NCBI RefSeq assembly: GCF_027563465.1
Contig: NZ_JAPFQA010000006.1
Location: forward strand, 124,001-188,000
Source: Mesorhizobium qingshengii
Lineage (GTDB): Bacteria; Pseudomonadota; Alphaproteobacteria; Rhizobiales; Rhizobiaceae
Direction of reading: 5' to 3'
DNA length: 64,000 bases
In this document: one piece after another, positions 37,099 to 46,580 of the stretch
Numbering within the stretch: the first letter of the stretch is position 1
How the letters are laid out: each line of letters begins with the position of its first letter
Position numbers and translations under genes: made by a program
The notes under the pieces: model-generated
Seen by the model: the letters and a program-made list of their open reading frames with translations, nothing else
What the model was told of the DNA's origin: nothing
Databases searched by the model: none

Positions 37099-38508
37099 AT
37101 GGACTTGAACACGATAGAGCGTGACGACATCGACGCCACCGCCGAAGGGATGGCCGCGCCGGCAGGAGCGACCAGGAAGGTCTTCATCAAGACCTATGGC
37201 TGCCAGATGAACGTCTATGATTCCCAGCGCATGACCGATGCGCTGGCCGCCGACGGCTACACCGCGACCGACACCATCGGCGAGGCCGATCTGGTGCTGC
37301 TCAACACCTGCCATATCAGGGAGAAAGCAGCCGAAAAGGTCTATTCCGAGCTCGGCCGTATCCGCGAGATGAAGGCAGAACGCGCCGGCACCGGGCGCGA
37401 AATGCTGGTCGGCGTCGCCGGCTGCGTGGCGCAGGCCGAAGGGGCCGAGATCATCCGCCGTTCGCCGGCCGTCGATCTGGTCATCGGCCCGCAGACCTAT
37501 CACCGGCTGCCCGATGTGCTGGCGCGGGTGCGCGGCGGCGAAAAGATCGTCGAAACCGACTACGCCATCGAGGACAAGTTCGAGCATCTGCCGCAGCCGA
37601 AGCGAGCCGAGCTCATCAAGCGCGGCGTCACCGCATTCCTCACCGTGCAGGAAGGCTGCGACAAGTTCTGCACCTTCTGCGTCGTGCCCTATACCAGGGG
37701 CTCCGAAGTGTCGCGGCCGGTGGCGCAGATCGTCGCGGAGGCGCAGCGTCTGGCGGAAGCCGGCGTGCGCGAGGTGACGCTGCTCGGCCAGAACGTCAAT
37801 GCGTGGCATGGACAGGGCGAAAATGGCGAGGAATGGGGCCTTGGCCGGCTGCTGTCCAGGCTCGCCGAAATCCCCGGGCTGGCGCGCTTGCGCTACACCA
37901 CCAGCCACCCGCGCGACATGGACGATGAACTGATCGCCGCCCACCGCGATCTGCCGGCGTTGATGCCTTATTTGCATCTGCCGGTGCAATCGGGGTCCGA
38001 CCGCATCCTCAAGGCGATGAATCGCCGGCATACGGCGAAGGACTATCTGGCGCTGCTCGACCGCATCCGTGCCGCCCGGCCGGATATCGCGCTTTCCGGC
38101 GACTTCATCGTCGGTTTCCCCGGCGAGACCGAAGCGGATTTCGAGGCGACCATGGAACTGGTGCGCCAGGTGAATTACGCCTCGGCCTTTTCGTTCAAAT
38201 ATTCGCCGCGTCCCGGCACGCCGGGCGCCGAGATGGCCGATCACGTGCCGGAGACCGTCAAGGATGAACGCTTGCAGCGGCTGCAGGCACTGCTCGTGAA
38301 ACAGCAGCAGGACTTTGGCTTGAGCCTCGTCGGCAGCACCATCGACACGCTGATCGAGAAGCCCGGCCGCCAGGCCGGCCAGAAGGTTGGCCGCTCGCCT
38401 TGGCTGCAGCCGGTTATTGTTGATGAAAAGGCCGGCGAAATCGGTGACATTATCCAGGTGCGAATCACGAAGACGGGCTACAACAGCCTGTTCGCCGAAT
38501 TGGCCTGA
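37099..38508 (+). CDS. miaB: tRNA-2-methylthio-N6-isopentenyladenosine37 synthase
   Basis: Radical-SAM methylthiotransferase that adds the 2-methylthio group to i6A37 of tRNA, using two 4Fe-4S clusters. The 469-residue protein has the N-terminal cluster Cys residues in [16 protein letters not shown] and GVAGCVAQ. The radical-SAM CxxxCxxC is in GCDKFCTFC, with [17 protein letters not shown] and [13 protein letters not shown], and a C-terminal TRAM domain. Start: ATG 37099, ten codons after an upstream TTG. The neighbours phoH and ybeY are standard. Confidence 0.96.
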   Translation: MDLNTIERDDIDATAEGMAAPAGATRKVFIKTYGCQMNVYDSQRMTDALAADGYTATDTIGEADLVLLNTCHIREKAAEKVYSELGRIREMKAERAGTGREMLVGVAGCVAQAEGAEIIRRSPAVDLVIGPQTYHRLPDVLARVRGGEKIVETDYAIEDKFEHLPQPKRAELIKRGVTAFLTVQEGCDKFCTFCVVPYTRGSEVSRPVAQIVAEAQRLAEAGVREVTLLGQNVNAWHGQGENGEEWGLGRLLSRLAEIPGLARLRYTTSHPRDMDDELIAAHRDLPALMPYLHLPVQSGSDRILKAMNRRHTAKDYLALLDRIRAARPDIALSGDFIVGFPGETEADFEATMELVRQVNYASAFSFKYSPRPGTPGAEMADHVPETVKDERLQRLQALLVKQQQDFGLSLVGSTIDTLIEKPGRQAGQKVGRSPWLQPVIVDEKAGEIGDIIQVRITKTGYNSLFAELA

Positions 38509-38534
38509 GGGTCTCGGCAGATGAGGAGAGACGG

Positions 38535-39584
38535 TTGAGCGCAGCAGAGCTGAAGAACCTGCCCCCGGTACCGGCATCTGGGGCTTCTGACATGGCGCAC
38601 ATCGTTCTGACTTTCGACAACAACAAGCTTGCCAGCGCCCTTTACGGTCAGTTCGACGAAAATCTTGCCAGGCTCGAGCAGAAGCTCGGCGTCGACATCC
38701 GCTCGCGCGGCAACCAGCTGACCATCAAGGGGTCCGCCTCGGCCGCCGAGCAGGCGCGCCGCGCCCTGGATAATCTCTACGGCATTCTGCAGAAGGGCGT
38801 GGATATCGGTCAGTCCGACGTCGACGGCGCCGTGCGCATGGCTGTCGCCGCCGATGATCAGCTGACCCTGCCGACGCTGGAGCGCAAGGGCAAGGTCTCC
38901 GCCGCCCAGATCGCCACCCGCAAGAAGACCATCTATGCCCGCTCGCTGAACCAGGACGCCTACATGCGGGCGCTGGAGCGATCGGAACTCGTGTTCGGCA
39001 TCGGTCCGGCCGGCACCGGCAAGACCTATCTGGCGGTGGCGCATGCGGCGATGCTGCTCGAACGCGGCATGGTCGAACGCATCATTCTCTCGCGGCCGGC
39101 GGTCGAGGCCGGTGAGCGGCTGGGCTTCCTGCCGGGTGACATGAAGGAGAAGGTCGATCCCTACCTGCGTCCGCTCTATGATGCGCTCTACGACATGATG
39201 CCGGCCGACAAGGTCGAGCGGGCCATTGCCGCCGAGGTGATCGAGATCGCGCCGCTCGCCTTCATGCGCGGCCGCACGCTGGCGCATGCCGCGGTCATTC
39301 TCGACGAAGCGCAGAACACCACGCCGATGCAGATGAAGATGTTCCTGACGCGTCTGGGCGAGAACTCGCGCATGATCGTCACCGGCGATCCAACCCAGAT
39401 CGACCTTCCCCCGAGCACCAAATCCGGCCTGGTCGAAGCCTTGCGTGTCCTCGACGGCGTGGCGGGCGCGGTGACCGTGCGCTTCAACGATGTCGACGTG
39501 GTTCGCCATCCGCTGGTGGCGGAAATCGTCAGGGCGTACGACCGGGATGCCAAGCTGGCGCGCGGCCTCGGCGCCGAGAATTGA
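38535..39584 (+). CDS. PhoH family ATPase
   Basis: A 349-residue cytoplasmic P-loop protein. A KH-like N-terminus is followed by Walker A FGIGPAGTGKTYLAVA (about residues 156-171), ILSRPAVEAGERLGFLPGDM, Walker B VILDEAQNTTP, and MIVTGDPTQIDLP, the PhoH signature. PhoH/YbeZ interacts with YbeY and is proposed to help RNA processing. The start is a TTG preceded by GAGGAGAGA. It is followed by ybeY after 18 bases, the conserved pairing. Confidence 0.94.
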   Translation: MSAAELKNLPPVPASGASDMAHIVLTFDNNKLASALYGQFDENLARLEQKLGVDIRSRGNQLTIKGSASAAEQARRALDNLYGILQKGVDIGQSDVDGAVRMAVAADDQLTLPTLERKGKVSAAQIATRKKTIYARSLNQDAYMRALERSELVFGIGPAGTGKTYLAVAHAAMLLERGMVERIILSRPAVEAGERLGFLPGDMKEKVDPYLRPLYDALYDMMPADKVERAIAAEVIEIAPLAFMRGRTLAHAAVILDEAQNTTPMQMKMFLTRLGENSRMIVTGDPTQIDLPPSTKSGLVEALRVLDGVAGAVTVRFNDVDVVRHPLVAEIVRAYDRDAKLARGLGAEN

Positions 39585-39602
39585 TTTTGACGATGCGGCG
39601 TC

Positions 39603-40109
39603 ATGCCTGAGGACATAAAACCAGTCGGTGGGGAGATTTCGCTTCCCGTCGACATCGACTTGGCCGTCGAAGCGGGAAACTGGCCTGAAGAGGCCGTACT
39701 TTTGCGGCTGGTCGAACGGGCTGCCGGTGCCGCCTTCGCCGAAACCGGCGCGGCGGGACGCTCCGAACTCAGCGTCGTTTTTTCCGACGATGCCCAGATA
39801 CGCACGCTCAATGCCGGCTGGCGCGGCAAGGACAAGCCAACCAACGTCCTGTCTTTCCCGGCTTTTCCGTTTCCCAAGGGTGGCCCGCTGCCGCCGATGC
39901 TGGGCGATATCGTGCTGGCCGCTGAAACGGTCGCGCGCGAAGCGGCACTGGAAGAGAAGCCCTTGGAGAACCATATCTCCCATCTCGTCATCCATGGCCT
40001 GCTGCATCTCCTGGGCTATGATCACGAGACCGACGCCGAGGCCGAGGAGATGGAGGCCATCGAACGCGCAGCGCTCGCAAGGCTTGCCATTCCCGATCCC
40101 TACGCGTAA
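39603..40109 (+). CDS. ybeY: endoribonuclease YbeY (rRNA maturation factor)
   Basis: A single-strand endoribonuclease in 16S rRNA 3'-end processing and ribosome quality control. The 168-residue protein has the zinc-binding [11 protein letters not shown] (H-x3-H-x5-H) near residues 127-137, and [10 protein letters not shown] before it. Complete and of normal length. In S. meliloti a ybeY (SMc01113) mutant has altered small-RNA behaviour. It is placed between phoH and the corC-like gene. Confidence 0.95.
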   Translation: MPEDIKPVGGEISLPVDIDLAVEAGNWPEEAVLLRLVERAAGAAFAETGAAGRSELSVVFSDDAQIRTLNAGWRGKDKPTNVLSFPAFPFPKGGPLPPMLGDIVLAAETVAREAALEEKPLENHISHLVIHGLLHLLGYDHETDAEAEEMEAIERAALARLAIPDPYA

Positions 40110-40137
40110 CTACAAAAGACCAATTGACCGGACGACG

Positions 40138-41214
40138 ATGAACGACAAACCAGAGACTGCCGCCCGCCCCGACGCCGGCAGTGCTACCAAGGCTTCCGAT
40201 ACGTCGGAAGAGGGATCAAGTCCGAGTACCGTTACCGGCAGCGCTGCCAGCGAGTCTTCGCCTGCCGGTCCCTCCCTGTTCGAACGCGTTTTGGGCTTGT
40301 TCCGGCAACGCAACGGCACCAGCCTGCGTGAGGAAATCGCCGGTGCGCTTGCCGAGACGACGAGCGATGCCGGCGCCTTCTCGCCCGGCGAACGCGCCAT
40401 GCTCAACAACATCCTGCGGCTGCGCGAAGTGCGCGTCGAGGACGTCATGGTGCCGCGCGCCGACATCGAGGCGGTCGAGATCACGACGACGCTTGGCGAT
40501 CTCTTGGGCACCTTCGAGCAATCCGGCCATTCCCGCATGCCGGTCTATTCCGAGACCCTCGACGATCCGCGCGGCATGGTCCATATTCGCGACGTGCTGG
40601 CCCACATCACCAAGATCGCGCGGGTCAAGAAGGGCCGCACGAGCAGGAAAACCCCTGCCGCCACGGTTCTCGATCTCGCGCAGGTCGACCTCGCGCGCAC
40701 CATTGGCGAGCTCAGCCTGATCCGCCCGGTGTTGTTCGTGCCGCCGTCGATGCTTGCCTCCGACCTGATGGGCCGCATGCAGACGACGCGCACGCAGATG
40801 GCTCTGGTGATCGACGAATATGGCGGCACCGATGGCCTCGCCTCGCTGGAAGACATCGTCGAGATGGTCGTTGGCGACATCGAGGACGAGCATGACGACG
40901 ACGAGCCGATGATCACCCAGAGCGGTGACGGCGTTTTCATCGTCGACGGCAAGGCCGAGATCGACGATGTCGCCAAGATGATCGGTGGGGATTTCGCCGC
41001 CGGCGAACACGGCGAATATGTCGACACCATCGGCGGCATGATCTTCAACACGCTCGGCCGCGTTCCGGCCCGGGGCGAGGTGGTGCAGGCCATTCCCGGC
41101 TTCGAGTTCCACGTGCTTGATGCAGATCCGCGCCGCGTGAAGCGCGTGCGCATCGTGCAAATCCAGAAGGCTGAACGCCGCCGGCGCGCCACCGCCCGTG
41201 CCGAGCAGGCGTGA
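40138..41214 (+). CDS. CorC/hemolysin-type CBS-domain protein
   Basis: A 358-residue protein: a 60-residue low-complexity Ser/Ala N-terminus, then a CorC/TlyC core. Two CBS domains (VMVPRADIEAVEITTTLGD and RTQMALVIDEYGGTDGLASL) are followed by a CorC_HlyC domain (VDTIGGMIFNTLGRVPARGE). It lacks the transmembrane DUF21 domain, as CorC of E. coli does. Role is likely in magnesium/cobalt efflux or in membrane maintenance; 'hemolysin' is a historical label. Start: ATG 40138; the frame upstream shadows ybeY. Confidence 0.88.
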   Translation: MNDKPETAARPDAGSATKASDTSEEGSSPSTVTGSAASESSPAGPSLFERVLGLFRQRNGTSLREEIAGALAETTSDAGAFSPGERAMLNNILRLREVRVEDVMVPRADIEAVEITTTLGDLLGTFEQSGHSRMPVYSETLDDPRGMVHIRDVLAHITKIARVKKGRTSRKTPAATVLDLAQVDLARTIGELSLIRPVLFVPPSMLASDLMGRMQTTRTQMALVIDEYGGTDGLASLEDIVEMVVGDIEDEHDDDEPMITQSGDGVFIVDGKAEIDDVAKMIGGDFAAGEHGEYVDTIGGMIFNTLGRVPARGEVVQAIPGFEFHVLDADPRRVKRVRIVQIQKAERRRRATARAEQA

Positions 41215-41229
41215 GCGTTTCGCTCCCCG

Positions 41230-41700
41230 ATGACACTCGACGACCCGTTCAAGCACTCAAGCCTGGGCTCCGGTGTCTTCTACAAGGATCCTCGTGCCGC
41301 GCTGGACTGGCTTGAGGCGGCTTTCGGCTTCGTGCGCAGCATGGTGGTCGGCGATGCAGAGGGAAAGCTCGTCCATTCTGAGATGCGGTTCGGCGACAGC
41401 TACATCATCGTCGATTCCGAATGGGCCGACCACGTCGCCAGTCCGGCTTCGGTCGGCGGCAGGAACACGCAGTGCGTCTATGTGCGCCTGAAGGATGGAC
41501 TGGACGCCCATTGCGAACAAGCCAGGGCAAACGGCGCGGAGATCATCCAGGAGCCCGCCGATCAGTTCTATGGCGAACGTCAGTATCGCGCCCGTGATCC
41601 CGAGGGTCATGTCTGGACCTTCACGCAACCCATTCGCCTGGTTCCGCGCGAGGAGGCGGAGCGATTGGGCGGTCTGCGCATCGACGGCTGGCATCGCTAG
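41230..41700 (+). CDS. VOC (glyoxalase/bleomycin-resistance fold) family protein
   Basis: A 156-residue vicinal-oxygen-chelate protein. VFYKDPRAALDWLEAAFGF at the N-terminus and YRARDPEGHVWTFTQP at the C-terminus are typical; potential metal ligands are His and Glu in VHSEMRF and the Glu of DPEGHVW. Such proteins include dioxygenases, isomerases and resistance proteins; no substrate can be read. It lies between the corC-like gene and lnt, which are usually adjacent in this order, so it may be a later insertion. The gap to the corC-like gene is 15 bases. Confidence 0.85.
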   Translation: MTLDDPFKHSSLGSGVFYKDPRAALDWLEAAFGFVRSMVVGDAEGKLVHSEMRFGDSYIIVDSEWADHVASPASVGGRNTQCVYVRLKDGLDAHCEQARANGAEIIQEPADQFYGERQYRARDPEGHVWTFTQPIRLVPREEAERLGGLRIDGWHR

Positions 41701-41800
41701 GCTCGGCCCGGGCGCGCTTCCCGCCAGATCGCTGCCGTTTGGAGCGCGGACCACAGCCTGTTAAATCTTGCTTCCTGATTCGCGCGACTCGGAAGTATGC

Positions 41801-43393
41801 ATGGAGCGCCTTGCCGGCCGGATAATTCTGCTTTGGGGTTGGCGGCGTGCGCTCGTCGCGTTTCTCGTGGGGGCGCTGGCGGTGCTTGGCCAGGCACCTT
41901 ACGATTTCTTCGCCGCCTGTTTCATCTCGTTTCCCTTGCTGGTCTGGCTGCTCGACGGCGCCACCGGCGAAGCGTCCGGCAGCCTGTTCCGGCGCCTGCG
42001 GCCTGCCTTTGCCGTCGGCTGGTGGTTCGGCTTCGGCTATTTCCTCGCCGGCCTGTGGTGGATCGGTTCGGCGCTGCTGGTCGAGGCCGACAGCTTTGCC
42101 TGGGCGCTTCCCTTCGCGGTGGTCGGCATTCCCTTCGCGCTCGCCTTTTTCTATGGCTTCGCGGCGATGGTGGCGCGGCTTTTTTGGAGCAGCGACATAG
42201 GCCGTATTGCCGCCCTTGCCTTCGGCTTCGGGCTGGCGGAGTGGCTGCGCGGCTTCCTGTTCACCGGTTTCCCCTGGAATGCGATCGGCTACGCCGCAAT
42301 GCCGGTTCCCTTGCTGATGCAGAGCGTCTCGGTCACCGGCATGGTCGGCATGAACGTGCTCGCGGTGTTCCTCTTTGCGCTGCCGGCGCTGCTGGCGGCG
42401 CGCCGGCATCTTCGCCTCGGCGCGGCGCTGTTTGTCATCCTCGCCGCGGCCCATGCCGGCTTCGGCTATGTCAGGCTTGCAGCTCCCGAGAAGCCGGCGA
42501 CGCACAGCCTGGATGTCCGCATCGTCCAGCCGGCCGTCGACCTGTCGGAAAAATGGGACGCTTCGGTCCGCGACCGCATCTTCGCGGTCCTGATGGGCCT
42601 TTCGGCCAAGGCCCCGGACCCCGGCCATGCAAAGCCGCAACTGATCCTGTGGCCGGAAACCTCGGTGCCGTTCCTGTTCACCGAGCGGCCCGACGCGTTG
42701 ACGGCGCTGGGTGACATGCTGGGCGATGGCCAGACGCTGATAGCCGGCGTCGTGCGCGAGGAAGGCGGCTCGGCCGCCAACGCCGACAGCCGCTACTACA
42801 ACTCTGTGGTGGCGATCAACGACAAGGGTGAAATCACTGATGCCGTGGACAAGGTTCATCTGGTGCCGTTCGGCGAATACCTGCCGTTCGCCGATCTGCT
42901 CGAGCGTTTCGGCATCGAGCAGCTGGTTGCCGGGCCGATGACGTTTACCGCCGGCAACGAGCGGCACGCCCTCACGCTGCCGGGCGGCATCCGCGCGCTG
43001 CCATTTATTTGTTATGAGGTGATTTTTCCCGATCTGGTGGCAGTTGACGCAACGTCAGCACAGCTTATTGTGAACGTCACAAATGATGCCTGGTTCGGCG
43101 ACACGCCAGGTCCGTACCAGCATTTCAGGCAGGCTCAAATCCGCGCGGTGGAGAATGGATTGCCATTGTTGCGTGCTGCCAACAACGGCATCTCGGCCGT
43201 TGTCGATCCACGCGGACGCATCGTCGATGCGCTGGCGATCGACGCGCGCGGCGCCATCGATGCACATGTGCCGATTTCCGAACAGAGTATCGTATCGTCC
43301 GGCCAGCGGCGGATTAACGGAATGCTGATCATGTTGTTGTTTGCCGTTGCAGCGGCGCTGTTGAACGTAAGGCAAAGGCTACGGGCGAATTGA
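41801..43393 (+). CDS. lnt: apolipoprotein N-acyltransferase
   Basis: Adds the third acyl chain to the N-terminal Cys of lipoproteins at the outer face of the inner membrane. The 530-residue protein has several N-terminal membrane helices and a nitrilase-type domain. The triad is complete: E286 (WPETSVPF), K351 ([15 protein letters not shown]) and C404 (ICYEVIFP). In S. meliloti this gene is actA, an acid-tolerance gene, with phrR next to it. Start: ATG 41801; a TTG start 11 codons earlier is less likely. It also serves the several lipoproteins predicted in this window. Confidence 0.95.
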   Translation: MERLAGRIILLWGWRRALVAFLVGALAVLGQAPYDFFAACFISFPLLVWLLDGATGEASGSLFRRLRPAFAVGWWFGFGYFLAGLWWIGSALLVEADSFAWALPFAVVGIPFALAFFYGFAAMVARLFWSSDIGRIAALAFGFGLAEWLRGFLFTGFPWNAIGYAAMPVPLLMQSVSVTGMVGMNVLAVFLFALPALLAARRHLRLGAALFVILAAAHAGFGYVRLAAPEKPATHSLDVRIVQPAVDLSEKWDASVRDRIFAVLMGLSAKAPDPGHAKPQLILWPETSVPFLFTERPDALTALGDMLGDGQTLIAGVVREEGGSAANADSRYYNSVVAINDKGEITDAVDKVHLVPFGEYLPFADLLERFGIEQLVAGPMTFTAGNERHALTLPGGIRALPFICYEVIFPDLVAVDATSAQLIVNVTNDAWFGDTPGPYQHFRQAQIRAVENGLPLLRAANNGISAVVDPRGRIVDALAIDARGAIDAHVPISEQSIVSSGQRRINGMLIMLLFAVAAALLNVRQRLRAN

Positions 43394-43418
43394 CAGCCCG
43401 CACATTAGAAACTCATAC
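43390..43418 (+). promoter_or_regulatory. candidate promoter of the phrR-like gene
   Basis: TTGACA (43390-43395), overlapping the lnt stop codon, a 17-nt spacer and TCATAC. The -35 is perfect, the -10 modest. The 139-base interval is less GC-rich than the flanking genes. Confidence 0.35.
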
Positions 43419-43507
43419 TGTAACGCCTGAAATTTCTCGAAGTCGGTTGATCGTTCTGTTGGGGCAGTTGCCTCCGGCTCCATTTGGGCAGGAAAAAAAT
43501 AGAGAAA

Positions 43508-43523
43508 GCCGAAAAAATTCGGC
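43508..43523 (+). promoter_or_regulatory. operator-like palindrome before the phrR-like gene
   Basis: GCCGAA / TTCGGC around AAAA, directly upstream of the GAGG ribosome-binding site of the regulator gene. The position suits autoregulation, or a short mRNA hairpin. No second copy was found. Confidence 0.35.
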
Positions 43524-43532
43524 GAGGAAAAA

Positions 43533-43952
43533 ATGGCAGAAGACAACAAGAAGAAACCGAATCCGATCGATATCCATGTTGGGAGCCGCATCCGGCTTCG
43601 CCGCAATATGCTGGGGATGAGCCAGGAGAAACTGGGCGAGAATCTCGGCATCACATTTCAACAAATTCAGAAATATGAAAAGGGCACCAACCGCGTCGGC
43701 GCCAGCCGCCTGCAGGCGATCGCTTCCATACTCGGCGTGCCTGTTGCCTTCTTTTTCGAGGATGCGCCGGGCCAGGAGCCTGTTGCCGGCCGTGGCTTTG
43801 CCGAAGATGCGTCGATGGCTTTCGCCGTCGAATTCTGCGGCAGTCCCGAAGGTCTTCAGCTCAACCGGGCCTTTGTCAAGATCGCCGACGCCAAGGTGCG
43901 CCGCAGGATCATAGATCTGGTCAAGTCCCTCTCCGCCGACGATCCCGACTGA
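43533..43952 (+). CDS. XRE-family transcriptional regulator (PhrR-like)
   Basis: A 139-residue DNA-binding protein. The helix-turn-helix covers about residues 16-70: IRLRRNMLGMSQEKLGENLG then ITFQQIQKYEKGTNRVGASR. A short C-terminal region follows, with AFAVEFCGSPEGLQLNRAF. In Sinorhizobium the equivalent gene between lnt (actA) and metK is phrR, induced by low pH, copper and other stresses; its targets are not well defined. The same place and layout here support the name by synteny. It has its own probable promoter and an operator-like palindrome. Confidence 0.88.
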   Translation: MAEDNKKKPNPIDIHVGSRIRLRRNMLGMSQEKLGENLGITFQQIQKYEKGTNRVGASRLQAIASILGVPVAFFFEDAPGQEPVAGRGFAEDASMAFAVEFCGSPEGLQLNRAFVKIADAKVRRRIIDLVKSLSADDPD

Positions 43953-43973
43953 TCCGCAATCCCGTTGCACCGG

Positions 43974-44120
43974 CGGCGACTTGCCGCCGGTGGCACAAGA
44001 TAACTGCATTGACATTCATGCCAGGACGGCGGCACCGCTTGACGAGCGGCGCTCCGCCCCGCTAACACGTGGCGCGCCAAAATCGGCAGCCTGCCGATCG
44101 TTTTTCAAGAGGGGACACCC
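43974..44120 (+). promoter_or_regulatory. structured leader region of metK with terminator-like hairpin
   Basis: Three features in a row. (1) CACCGGCGGC / GCCGCCGGTG, a 10-bp stem with a 5-nt loop near 43975-43999. (2) Nested GGCGG-CCGCT / AGCGG-CCGCC near 44029-44058, overlapping TTGACG-N17-CTAACA (44039-44067), a possible promoter. (3) ATCGGCAG-C-CTGCCGAT (44082-44098) followed by CGTTTTT, immediately before the ribosome-binding site AGAGGGG. The last looks like an intrinsic terminator in the 5' leader, hence attenuation. The sequence lacks the SAM-II riboswitch core as I remember it. Confidence 0.45.
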
Positions 44121-45386
44121 GTGACGCGGCAGAATTACTTCTTTACCTCGGAATCCGTTTCCGAGGGCCATCCCGACAAAGTCTGTGACCGGATCTCCGA
44201 CGAGATCGTCGATCTGGTCTATCGCGAAGCCAAGAAGACCGGCATGGATCCGTGGAAAGTCCGCGTCGCCTGCGAGACGCTGGCAACCACCAACCGCGTC
44301 GTCATCGCCGGTGAGGTGCGCGTTCCCGAGACGCTGCTGAAGAAGGACAAGGAAGGCAACATCCTCAAGGATGCCGCAGGTCATCCGATCGTCAATCCGG
44401 CCAAGTTCAAGTCGGTCGCCCGCAAGGCGATCCGTGAAATCGGCTACGAGCAGGCCGGCTTCCACTGGAAGACGGCGAAAATCGAGGTCCTGCTGCACGG
44501 CCAGTCGCCCGATATCGGCCAGGGCGTCGACAACGCTTCCGACCGTCAGGGCGAGGAAGGTGCCGGCGACCAGGGCATCATGTTCGGTTATGCCTGCCGC
44601 GAGACGCCGGACCTGATGCCGGCGCCGATCTACTACAGCCACAAGATCCTCGAACTGCTGGCCGCCGCGCGCCACGAAGGCAGCGGCGAGGCCGGTAAGC
44701 TCGGGCCGGACGCCAAGAGCCAGGTCACCGTTCGCTATGTCGACGGCAAGGCGGCGGAAGCGACGCAGATCGTGCTCTCCACCCAGCACCTCGATGCAAG
44801 CTGGGACTCCAAGAAGGTGCGCCAGGTTGTCGAGCCCTATATCCGCGAGGCGCTGGGCGACCTCAAGATCGCCGACAATTGCATGTGGTACATCAACCCG
44901 ACCGGCAAGTTCGTCATTGGTGGCCCTGACGGCGACGCCGGTCTCACTGGCCGCAAGATCATCGTCGACACCTATGGTGGTGCGGCACCCCATGGCGGCG
45001 GCGCCTTCTCCGGCAAGGACACCACCAAGGTCGACCGTTCCGCGGCCTACGCGGCCCGCTATCTGGCCAAGAATGTCGTCGCGGCGAAACTCGCCGACCG
45101 TTGCACGATCCAGCTTTCCTACGCCATTGGCGTCGCCCAGCCGCTGTCGGTCTATGTCGACCTGCACGGCACCGGCAAGGTCGACGAGGCCAAGCTCGAG
45201 GAAGCGCTGCGCACCGTCATGGATCTCTCGCCGTCCGGCATCCGTCGCCATCTGGATCTCAACAAGCCGATCTATGCCAAGACGTCCTCCTACGGCCATT
45301 TCGGCCGCAAGGCCGGCCGAGATGGGTCTTTCTCCTGGGAAAAGACCGATCTCGCCAAGGCACTCAAGGACGCGGTTGCCGCCTGA
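44121..45386 (+). CDS. metK: S-adenosylmethionine synthetase
   Basis: Makes S-adenosylmethionine from methionine and ATP. The 421-residue protein has [20 protein letters not shown] at the start, then [17 protein letters not shown], and the P-loop [20 protein letters not shown] near residue 290. Length is above the E. coli enzyme (384) because of insertions, as in other alphaproteobacteria. The start is GTG with AAGAGGGGAC upstream; ATG codons upstream are out of frame. trmB follows in 21 bases. Confidence 0.97.
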   Translation: MTRQNYFFTSESVSEGHPDKVCDRISDEIVDLVYREAKKTGMDPWKVRVACETLATTNRVVIAGEVRVPETLLKKDKEGNILKDAAGHPIVNPAKFKSVARKAIREIGYEQAGFHWKTAKIEVLLHGQSPDIGQGVDNASDRQGEEGAGDQGIMFGYACRETPDLMPAPIYYSHKILELLAAARHEGSGEAGKLGPDAKSQVTVRYVDGKAAEATQIVLSTQHLDASWDSKKVRQVVEPYIREALGDLKIADNCMWYINPTGKFVIGGPDGDAGLTGRKIIVDTYGGAAPHGGGAFSGKDTTKVDRSAAYAARYLAKNVVAAKLADRCTIQLSYAIGVAQPLSVYVDLHGTGKVDEAKLEEALRTVMDLSPSGIRRHLDLNKPIYAKTSSYGHFGRKAGRDGSFSWEKTDLAKALKDAVAA

Positions 45387-45407
45387 TAGCGGCGCCAAGG
45401 CCTCGCT

Positions 45408-46109
45408 GTGGAACCGAAGGACAGACCACGCCGCGCGACCGAAGCATTTTTCGGTCGCCGGCGCGGCAAGACCATGCGACCGCAGCAGGCGGCCGCATTG
45501 GAGAGCGGTTTCGGGACATATAGGCTCGATCTGACGGCTGAACCGCCGGCTGATCCGCGCACTCTGTTTGAAGCGGATGTTTCGGCAGTTCGCCTCGAGA
45601 TTGGCTTTGGCGGCGGCGAACATCTGCTGCATCGCGCGACCGAGGCGCCAACGATCGGCTTTATCGGTGTCGAACCCTTCGTCAACGGCATGGCCAAGAT
45701 GATGATGGCGGTCAAGGAAAAGCCACTCGCCAATCTTCGGGTTTATGACGACGACGCCACCCGGCTGCTTGACTGGCTGCCGCAAGCTTCACTCGACGGC
45801 ATCGACCTTCTCTATCCGGATCCCTGGCCGAAGAAGAAGCACTGGAAGCGCCGTTTCGTCAGCCCGGTCAATCTCGACCGTTTCGCGCGCGTCCTGAAGC
45901 CGGGTTCAAAATTCCGTTTCGCCTCCGACATCGACACGTATGTAAACTGGACCTTGCTGCATTGCCGGGCGCATGGCGGGTTCGCCTGGCAGGCTTCGGA
46001 GGCGGCGGACTGGCATCGTCCCTATGACGGCTGGCCCGGCACCCGCTACGAGGCGAAGGCCATTCGTGAGGGCCGGCGGCCGGCCTATCTCACCTTCATC
46101 AGGACGTAA
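45408..46109 (+). CDS. trmB: tRNA (guanine46-N7)-methyltransferase
   Basis: A SAM-dependent methyltransferase making m7G46 in tRNA. The 233-residue protein has [19 protein letters not shown] as SAM motif I (residues about 64-82), [14 protein letters not shown], and [20 protein letters not shown], the TrmB signature. The GTG start (45408) yields an Arg-rich N-terminal tail; the ATG at 45474 ([10 protein letters not shown]) is an alternative. Placed after the SAM synthetase gene, which makes its cofactor. Confidence 0.94.
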   Translation: MEPKDRPRRATEAFFGRRRGKTMRPQQAAALESGFGTYRLDLTAEPPADPRTLFEADVSAVRLEIGFGGGEHLLHRATEAPTIGFIGVEPFVNGMAKMMMAVKEKPLANLRVYDDDATRLLDWLPQASLDGIDLLYPDPWPKKKHWKRRFVSPVNLDRFARVLKPGSKFRFASDIDTYVNWTLLHCRAHGGFAWQASEAADWHRPYDGWPGTRYEAKAIREGRRPAYLTFIRT

Positions 46110-46145
46110 GCGCGCTCACACAGCGCAGCGCGCTCACACAGCGCA
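46110..46145 (+). repeat. tandem 18-base direct repeat after trmB
   Basis: GCGCGCTCACACAGCGCA occurs twice, back to back, starting with the base after the trmB stop. Each unit can fold GCGC..GCGC around a short loop. It could mark slippage or a weak transcript end. Confidence 0.6.
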
Positions 46146-46197
46146 TTGTGTCCGGCGTTCACCCCGGCAAAGGCGAGCGTCATCCGCCCGCCAAATT

Positions 46198-46362
46198 TCA
46201 GAAACGGCCGATCCTGTTGAAGATGGCAGGATCCATGCCGAGGTTGCGCAGGTCATCCGCGCGTGGCTTGCGGCCGGCTTCCACGGTACGCGAAGCGGCG
46301 ACCGCGCCGCCAAATGTCGTGAAGAGATCGCCTATGGCGGATAAGATCTTGCGGTTGGTCAT
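46198..46362 (-). CDS. 54-residue small protein of unknown function
   Basis: A short gene in the otherwise empty trmB-rimP interval, on the opposite strand. The protein begins MTNRKILSAIGDLFTTFGGA and ends NLGMDPAIFNRIGRF. A good ribosome-binding site (AAAGGGG) lies seven bases before the ATG. It has a short hydrophobic/amphipathic N-terminal helix and a basic, DUF1127-like C-terminal half (RKPRADDLRNLGMD), the kind of motif seen in small rhizobial proteins tied to phosphate and RNA regulation. That link is by resemblance only. Codon use fits the genome. The remaining 289 bases to rimP hold the rimP promoter and leader. Confidence 0.7.
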   Translation of the reverse strand: MTNRKILSAIGDLFTTFGGAVAASRTVEAGRKPRADDLRNLGMDPAIFNRIGRF

Positions 46363-46522
46363 GTCAAACCCCTTTCGCTGCTGTGACGTTCATTCATCTT
46401 TGTGCAATGCAACATAGATGGGGGTGCGGCTCTGAGGCTCACAGAGGCGTCGCCGCATGGACGCCATGCGCCTGGCGCAACGCTGGCGCCGCCACGGCTT
46501 TTGTCCGGTCGGGCATAGCGGG

Positions 46523-46551
46523 CTTGAAACACCGGCCGCGATCGTTTATAT
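46523..46551 (+). promoter_or_regulatory. promoter of the rimP-nusA-infB operon
   Basis: CTTGAA, 17-nt spacer, TTATAT: very close to CTTGAC-N17-CTATAT. The start is expected near 46558, leaving a leader of about 94 bases before rimP. Confidence 0.65.
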
Positions 46552-46580
46552 CAGCCTCAAATTCTTGGTCGGTATGACGA

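Noticed and set aside
43953..44120. SAM-II or other known SAM riboswitch before metK
   Set aside because: The conserved core bases that I remember for SAM-II are missing. Only stems and a terminator-like hairpin are present, so it is reported as an unassigned leader.
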